NCBI GenBank assembly: GCA_046539045.1 | Contig: JBKHHU010000127.1 | Span: 1-9,995 of the forward strand | Direction of reading: 5' to 3' | DNA from: JBKHHU01 sp046539045 | GTDB taxonomy: Bacteria > Planctomycetota > Phycisphaerae > SM23-33 | Length of the DNA stretch: 9,995 nt | Shown here: positions 5,965 through 9,995 of the stretch, one piece after another | How positions within the stretch are numbered: the first letter of the stretch is position 1 | Layout: the number at the start of each line of letters is the position of its first letter | The notes under the pieces: model-generated | Told to the model about the DNA's origin: nothing | The model's database searches: none | What the model saw: the letters and a program-made list of their open reading frames with translations, nothing else | Program-made: the position numbers and the translations under genes

Positions 5965-8900
5965 ATGAAGTCGTGCCACACCGATCCAGCGCAACTGGAA
6001 AGCCTCGAGCCCCGCTTGATGATGAGCGGCGACTCTCTCATTTCCGAACCACTCGGCAACAACGAAGTGGACGATTCCTTCGGGAGCTACTTCGACACCG
6101 CCGGGCAGATCACCCTTCAGGACGACGGTTCGGCCGGTGTCTCGGCTGCGATGAACCGCGATTACGACATGGACGTGATCCAGTTCACGGCCGCACAGAC
6201 CGGGATGATGGTCGTGGAGATGAAGCAGGTCAACTCCGCTGTCGATCCGGTTCTCTCGGCGTATTCCTATGACGGCGAGTACCACTGGCTGACAAGCAAC
6301 GACAACTACGGTCAGACCAGCGACGCCGCTGTGGCCTTCAAAGTCACTGCCGGCCAGACGTACTTCATCAAGGCCTACAGCGCCGATCGCTACGCCACCG
6401 GCGAATACTCCCTGGCCTTCAGCACCGTGCCGGACGATCACGGCAATACGCCGGATTCCGCCACCGCCGTTACGTTGGACCAGAGCGGATCGGGCACCGG
6501 TAGCGGCAATCTGGACTACACGTACGACGCGGACTTCATGGCCGTCACGGCGACCACCTCCGGAAAGATGATCGTCCGCATGAACGCGACTTCCGGCGAT
6601 GCCGATCCGGAACTGTACGTTTACGGCCAGGACGGCACGTACTACTATCTCACCAGTGACAACGATACCGGCACGGGCACCAACGCCCGGGCCGAATTCG
6701 ACGTCCGGGCCGGGCAGACGTACTACATCAAGGCGTTCAGCCACGACCCGGCCGCCACCGGCAGCTACGAGATCAGCATCGTCACCGACGTCGACGATTA
6801 CGGGAACTTTTTCAGCGGGGCAGGGTCCTTCAGCCTGGACAGCAACGGCCAGGCCAGTGTCACCGGGCGGATGGGCTACTCCTACGATATGGACGTGCTG
6901 TCCTTCACCGCGACCCACTCGGGCCTGATGAAGATCGACATGGCCGGGACCAGCGGGACGATCGATCCGCGTATCAGCACCTACCACTACACCGGCTCCT
7001 CCTACAGCTACCTGTCCGGCAACGACGACTATAACGGGAGCAGTGATGCTCACGTGGCTTTCCAGGTCGAGGCGGGGCAGACCTATTACATCAAGGCGTT
7101 CAGTTCCGACCGCGAGGAGCTGGGCGACTACACCCTTACCCTCGCCACGGAGCCGGAAGATTTCGGCAAGTATTTCCACGACGCGGGCATCGTAACGCTC
7201 GATGCCGGCGGGGCCACGACCTTCACCGGCGAGATGGGGTATGTCCGGGACATGGACGTGATCGAGTTCCAGGCCACCGCGACCGGCGTGTTGACGGCAG
7301 ACATTGCCGGCACGACCGCGGGCATCGATCCGGTCGTCTCCGCCTATTCCTACGACGGGTCGACCTACACCTTCGTCGGCAGGAACGACAACTATGACGG
7401 GACGGGCGACGCGCGCGTCTCCTTCGACGTCACCGCCGGACAGACCTATTTCCTGAAGGTCTTCACAGCCGATCGGGACGTCACCGGCAGCTACAGCGTG
7501 ACGATGGGCACCAACCCGGACGAGTTCGGCGAGTATTTCCACGACGCCGGGCTGGTTACTCTCGACGCGGCTGGGTCGGTCTCACTGACCGCCGAGATGG
7601 ACGGCGCGTTCGACATGGACGTGATCCGCTTCCAGGCGGTCGCCAACGGAGTGATCACCGCGGACATGCTCGCCACGAGCGGCGGGATAACCCCGTCGAT
7701 GAGCGTCTATCGCGACACCGGTTCGGGCATCGAGTGGCTCGCGATCGGCTCCAGTTACAGCAGCGGCTCGGGCACGGTGGCGAGTTTCCGCGTCTCCGAG
7801 GGCGAGACGTACTACCTGAAGGCCTACTCCGGCGACCGCTACGCGATGGGCGCCTATTCGCTGGACCTGACCACGGACATCGACAAGTTCGGCAGCTTCT
7901 TCTCCGATGCCGGCACGGTCACGCTGGACAGCAACGGCGCCGCCACCGTCGCCGGGCGGATGGGCTTCGAGTACGACATGGACGTGATGTCGTTCGTAGC
8001 CAGCCACACCGGCTGGATGAGTGTGGACATGTCTGCCGTTAGCGGGACCGTTGATCCGGTGCTCTCGGCCTACGAGCAGATCGGGAGCGACACCGTTTAC
8101 CTGACCAGCAACGACAACTACGGCGGGACGAGCAGTGCCCACGTCGAGTTCAAGGTGGTGGAAGGTCGGACCTATTACCTCAAGGCCTTCTCGCAGGACC
8201 GTTCTGCCGTCGGCGATTACACGGTCAGCTTGAGTACCGAGATCGACGACTTCGGTAACTACTGGGTCGACGCCGGGCAGCTGACACTGGACTCTGCCGG
8301 CGCCCTGACATTCAACGGACGCATGGGCTACCCGCAGGACATGGACATCGTAACGTTCAATGCCGCCATCAGCGGGAAGATGACGATCCTGATGGAAAAC
8401 ATCAACGGCGGGGTGGATCCGAAGTTCTCCTTCTACCACGAAGAGGGCGGGAAGTTCGACTACATCGGAGGCGACGACAACTCCGGAAGCGGCTCCAGCG
8501 CCACAGCGACGATCCGCGTCACTGCCGGTGAGACGTATTACCTGAAGCTGTACAGCGCCGACCGCGCGCTGACCGGCGATTACAGCGTGTCGGTCTCCAC
8601 GGCTGAGTTCCTTCCCGGTGAAGAGGACCCGACCCCCGGCCATGCCGTGGAAGGGTACATCTACGAGGACAACGGCGGGGCGGTCCTGCGTGTGACCGGT
8701 ACGGACGGCAGCGATGTCATCCGCGTCAGCCAGTCCGGCAACGTCATCACCGTCAACGGCACCGATTACACCGACGCTCTGGAAATCTTCCGCGTGGAGA
8801 TCTACTCCTTCGGCGGAAGCGACACGATCTACAACGACTGGTCGGTGTCGGTGGGAACCACCATCCAGAGCGGGGAGGGGAATGACCGCATCTTCGAGAA

Positions 8901-9876
8901 CTCGATGGGCAGTGCCGTCATCCAGGACGGGCTGGGCGACGACCTGATCGTTACCATCGGTGGTGGTGAGGACGTGATCTTCGCCGAAGGCGGTCTGGAT
9001 TCCATCTGGTACGACAGCAGCGACAGCCTCGTCGGCGCCGGCACCGCAGAGCACAACTATCGCACGTTGCACCGCGTCTCCTCGTTCTACCAGCCGTGGA
9101 CGTCGGATCCGGGCAGCAGCGACTATATCTCGCTCGACATCAGCGGGCAGAACTTCAAGGACCCTGCCGTTGCCGGCTACGCCAACGGCTGGGCCAACTA
9201 CTCCGATCATGAGGTGTGGGTGGACGGTGCCCAGTATGACGACGTCATCCAGGGCTGTGTCGGTGACTGCTATTTCCTGGCGACCTTGAGCAGTCTGGCC
9301 GACGCGAATCAGATGTCGTTGCGCCAGATGATCACGCCGCTTGGCGACGGGACCTATGCCGTGCGCTTCTTCGACAGCGGTAACGAGGTGTACCTGCGGA
9401 TCGACGGCGACCTGCCGACCTACAACGGCAGCATCGCCTATGCCCAGTTGACCCCGGATGGAGAGACCTGGGTGGCCCTGGCCGAGAAAGCCTACGCTCA
9501 CTTCCGCTACTACCAGGACTCCTACAGTTCCATCGAAGGCGGCTGGATCAATGATGTGCTTCCGGAGATCACGCCGATGTCGACCGGTTCGCTGAGCACG
9601 TACAACGACGATGCGACGGTGGCCGGTTACATCCGGGACAACCTGAGCAAGGGCTACTCGGTGACCGCCGGCTCGCGATCCGACGCGAGCAGCCCGATCG
9701 TCGGCTCCCACGGATACGTGGTCAAGAGCATCGACTCCAGCAATTACGTCACGGTGTACAACCCATGGGGTTACGATGGGGTCAGCTACGACAGCAACTC
9801 CAGCGACGGGCTGCTGCGGATCTCGCTGTCGAACTTCAAGAGCAACTTCTCGTACGTGATCCGAGGGCTGATCTAG
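5965..9876 (+). CDS. Giant exported calpain-like (C2) protease with LEPR motif, PPC repeats and RTX-like block
   Basis: A 1303-residue multidomain protein, likely exported. The LEPR-type motif LESLEPRLMMSGD is at 11-23; there is no classical signal peptide. Seven PPC-like repeats span 34-879. RTX-like Gly/Asp units lie at about 915-1017 (GGSDTIYND, SGEGNDRIF, GLGDDLIVT, GGGEDVIFA, GGLDSIWYD) and probably bind calcium. Residues about 1064-1303 form a calpain (peptidase family C2) domain: QGCVGDCYFLATLSSLA gives Gln1096 and nucleophile Cys1102, WVALAEKAYAHF (1169-1180) is the conserved core helix, GSHGYVV gives His1249, and YNPWG gives Asn1266. The triad is complete, so an active endopeptidase is likely; the target is unknown. 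GAGGGA lies just before the ATG. Only three cysteines occur (4, 1098, 1102). No C-terminal anchor or sorting signal is seen. The gene stands alone and ends in a strong terminator. Confidence 0.92.
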   Translation: MKSCHTDPAQLESLEPRLMMSGDSLISEPLGNNEVDDSFGSYFDTAGQITLQDDGSAGVSAAMNRDYDMDVIQFTAAQTGMMVVEMKQVNSAVDPVLSAYSYDGEYHWLTSNDNYGQTSDAAVAFKVTAGQTYFIKAYSADRYATGEYSLAFSTVPDDHGNTPDSATAVTLDQSGSGTGSGNLDYTYDADFMAVTATTSGKMIVRMNATSGDADPELYVYGQDGTYYYLTSDNDTGTGTNARAEFDVRAGQTYYIKAFSHDPAATGSYEISIVTDVDDYGNFFSGAGSFSLDSNGQASVTGRMGYSYDMDVLSFTATHSGLMKIDMAGTSGTIDPRISTYHYTGSSYSYLSGNDDYNGSSDAHVAFQVEAGQTYYIKAFSSDREELGDYTLTLATEPEDFGKYFHDAGIVTLDAGGATTFTGEMGYVRDMDVIEFQATATGVLTADIAGTTAGIDPVVSAYSYDGSTYTFVGRNDNYDGTGDARVSFDVTAGQTYFLKVFTADRDVTGSYSVTMGTNPDEFGEYFHDAGLVTLDAAGSVSLTAEMDGAFDMDVIRFQAVANGVITADMLATSGGITPSMSVYRDTGSGIEWLAIGSSYSSGSGTVASFRVSEGETYYLKAYSGDRYAMGAYSLDLTTDIDKFGSFFSDAGTVTLDSNGAATVAGRMGFEYDMDVMSFVASHTGWMSVDMSAVSGTVDPVLSAYEQIGSDTVYLTSNDNYGGTSSAHVEFKVVEGRTYYLKAFSQDRSAVGDYTVSLSTEIDDFGNYWVDAGQLTLDSAGALTFNGRMGYPQDMDIVTFNAAISGKMTILMENINGGVDPKFSFYHEEGGKFDYIGGDDNSGSGSSATATIRVTAGETYYLKLYSADRALTGDYSVSVSTAEFLPGEEDPTPGHAVEGYIYEDNGGAVLRVTGTDGSDVIRVSQSGNVITVNGTDYTDALEIFRVEIYSFGGSDTIYNDWSVSVGTTIQSGEGNDRIFENSMGSAVIQDGLGDDLIVTIGGGEDVIFAEGGLDSIWYDSSDSLVGAGTAEHNYRTLHRVSSFYQPWTSDPGSSDYISLDISGQNFKDPAVAGYANGWANYSDHEVWVDGAQYDDVIQGCVGDCYFLATLSSLADANQMSLRQMITPLGDGTYAVRFFDSGNEVYLRIDGDLPTYNGSIAYAQLTPDGETWVALAEKAYAHFRYYQDSYSSIEGGWINDVLPEITPMSTGSLSTYNDDATVAGYIRDNLSKGYSVTAGSRSDASSPIVGSHGYVVKSIDSSNYVTVYNPWGYDGVSYDSNSSDGLLRISLSNFKSNFSYVIRGLI
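6064..8601 (+). repeat. Seven PPC-like protein repeats, about 363 bp each
   Basis: Repeat units within the calpain-like gene: 6064-6426, 6427-6786, 6787-7149, 7150-7512, 7513-7875, 7876-8238 and 8239-8601. Six are 121 residues and one (the second) is 120. Each reads roughly DxFGxYFxDAG..TLD.., then DMDVxxFxA, DPxxSxY, SNDNYxG, AGQTYYxKAFSxDR and a closing strand ending in T. This fits the bacterial pre-peptidase C-terminal (PPC) beta-sandwich family, which in other exported enzymes aids folding, secretion or binding. The DNA copies are well diverged, so this is an old duplication, not a recent expansion. Confidence 0.85.
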
Positions 9877-9896
9877 AGCGAGTGACAACGACTTGA

Positions 9897-9935
9897 AAAT
9901 GCCCCGTCGGCGAGTGATCTGCCGGCGGGGCATTT
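9897..9935 (+). terminator. Terminator of the calpain-like gene, possibly bidirectional
   Basis: 9897-9911 pairs with 9921-9935 in a 15-bp stem with one G-U pair and a nine-base loop. It begins 20 bases after the TAG stop. On the plus strand the T-run is short (TTT, part of the stem); on the minus strand TTTT follows, so it could also serve a gene entering from the right. The remaining bases to 9995 show nothing I can name. Confidence 0.8.
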
Positions 9936-9995
9936 GCGTGCGTGGCGCATGTGGTTTGGGTCAGGGGGCCGCGTAGTCCGGGGCGGCCGACTCGA

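Noticed and set aside
5698..9933. Two long minus-strand open frames (5698-7542, 614 residues; 7582-9933, 783 residues) antisense to the large gene.
   Set aside because: They mirror the PPC repeats codon for codon, are dominated by Val, His, Gly, Asp and Arg, and show no domain or signal of their own. Open antisense frames are expected opposite a GC-rich repetitive gene with strong codon bias.
9961..9995. Possible C-terminus of a minus-strand gene entering from the right (Ala/Pro-rich, ending ...AAPDYAAP then stop).
   Set aside because: Only about ten codons are visible, too few to tell from chance, although the hairpin at 9897-9935 has TTTT on the minus strand and would suit such a gene.

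Overview
The window reads as a piece of a high-GC (about 60%) Planctomycetota chromosome, possibly class Phycisphaerae; the class is inference. Two sequence marks support the phylum. A small gene at 4213-4422 belongs to the small-protein family restricted to the Planctomycetes-Verrucomicrobia-Chlamydiae group. The large protein at 5965-9876 opens with the LEPR-type N-terminal motif (LESLEPRLMMSGD) typical of exported planctomycete giant proteins. I see no mobile element, CRISPR array, tRNA or rRNA.

Layout. 1-192: a 25-bp tandem repeat and a strong hairpin in front of a membrane-anchored alpha/beta hydrolase (193-1035, +). This gene converges on, and overlaps by 11 bp, a secreted propeller/helical-repeat protein on the minus strand (1025-2845), which has its own extended -10 promoter. 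Upstream of it on the same strand are a PLP-dependent aminotransferase (2972-4084), the small PVC protein (4213-4422) and a single-pass membrane protein with a SPOR-like outer domain (4491-5198). Each of these three is followed by a recognisable intrinsic terminator. A TTGACA-17-TACCAT promoter drives the last one.

5199-5964 is a divergent intergenic region of 766 bp. It has no convincing gene but is rich in dyads and hairpins, with a more AT-rich core near 5690-5890. To its right is the main item: a 1303-residue protein with the LEPR motif, seven PPC-like repeats in an almost fixed 121-residue register, a block of RTX-like glycine/aspartate repeats, and a C-terminal calpain-type (peptidase family C2) cysteine protease domain with Cys, His and Asn all in place. 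A strong hairpin terminator follows at 9897-9935.

The genes do not form one pathway. The window is ordinary housekeeping content next to a large, probably exported, probably calcium-responsive calpain-like protease with a long structured upstream region. That protein and its upstream region are the most interesting parts. All functional statements come from reading the sequence; no database search was run.
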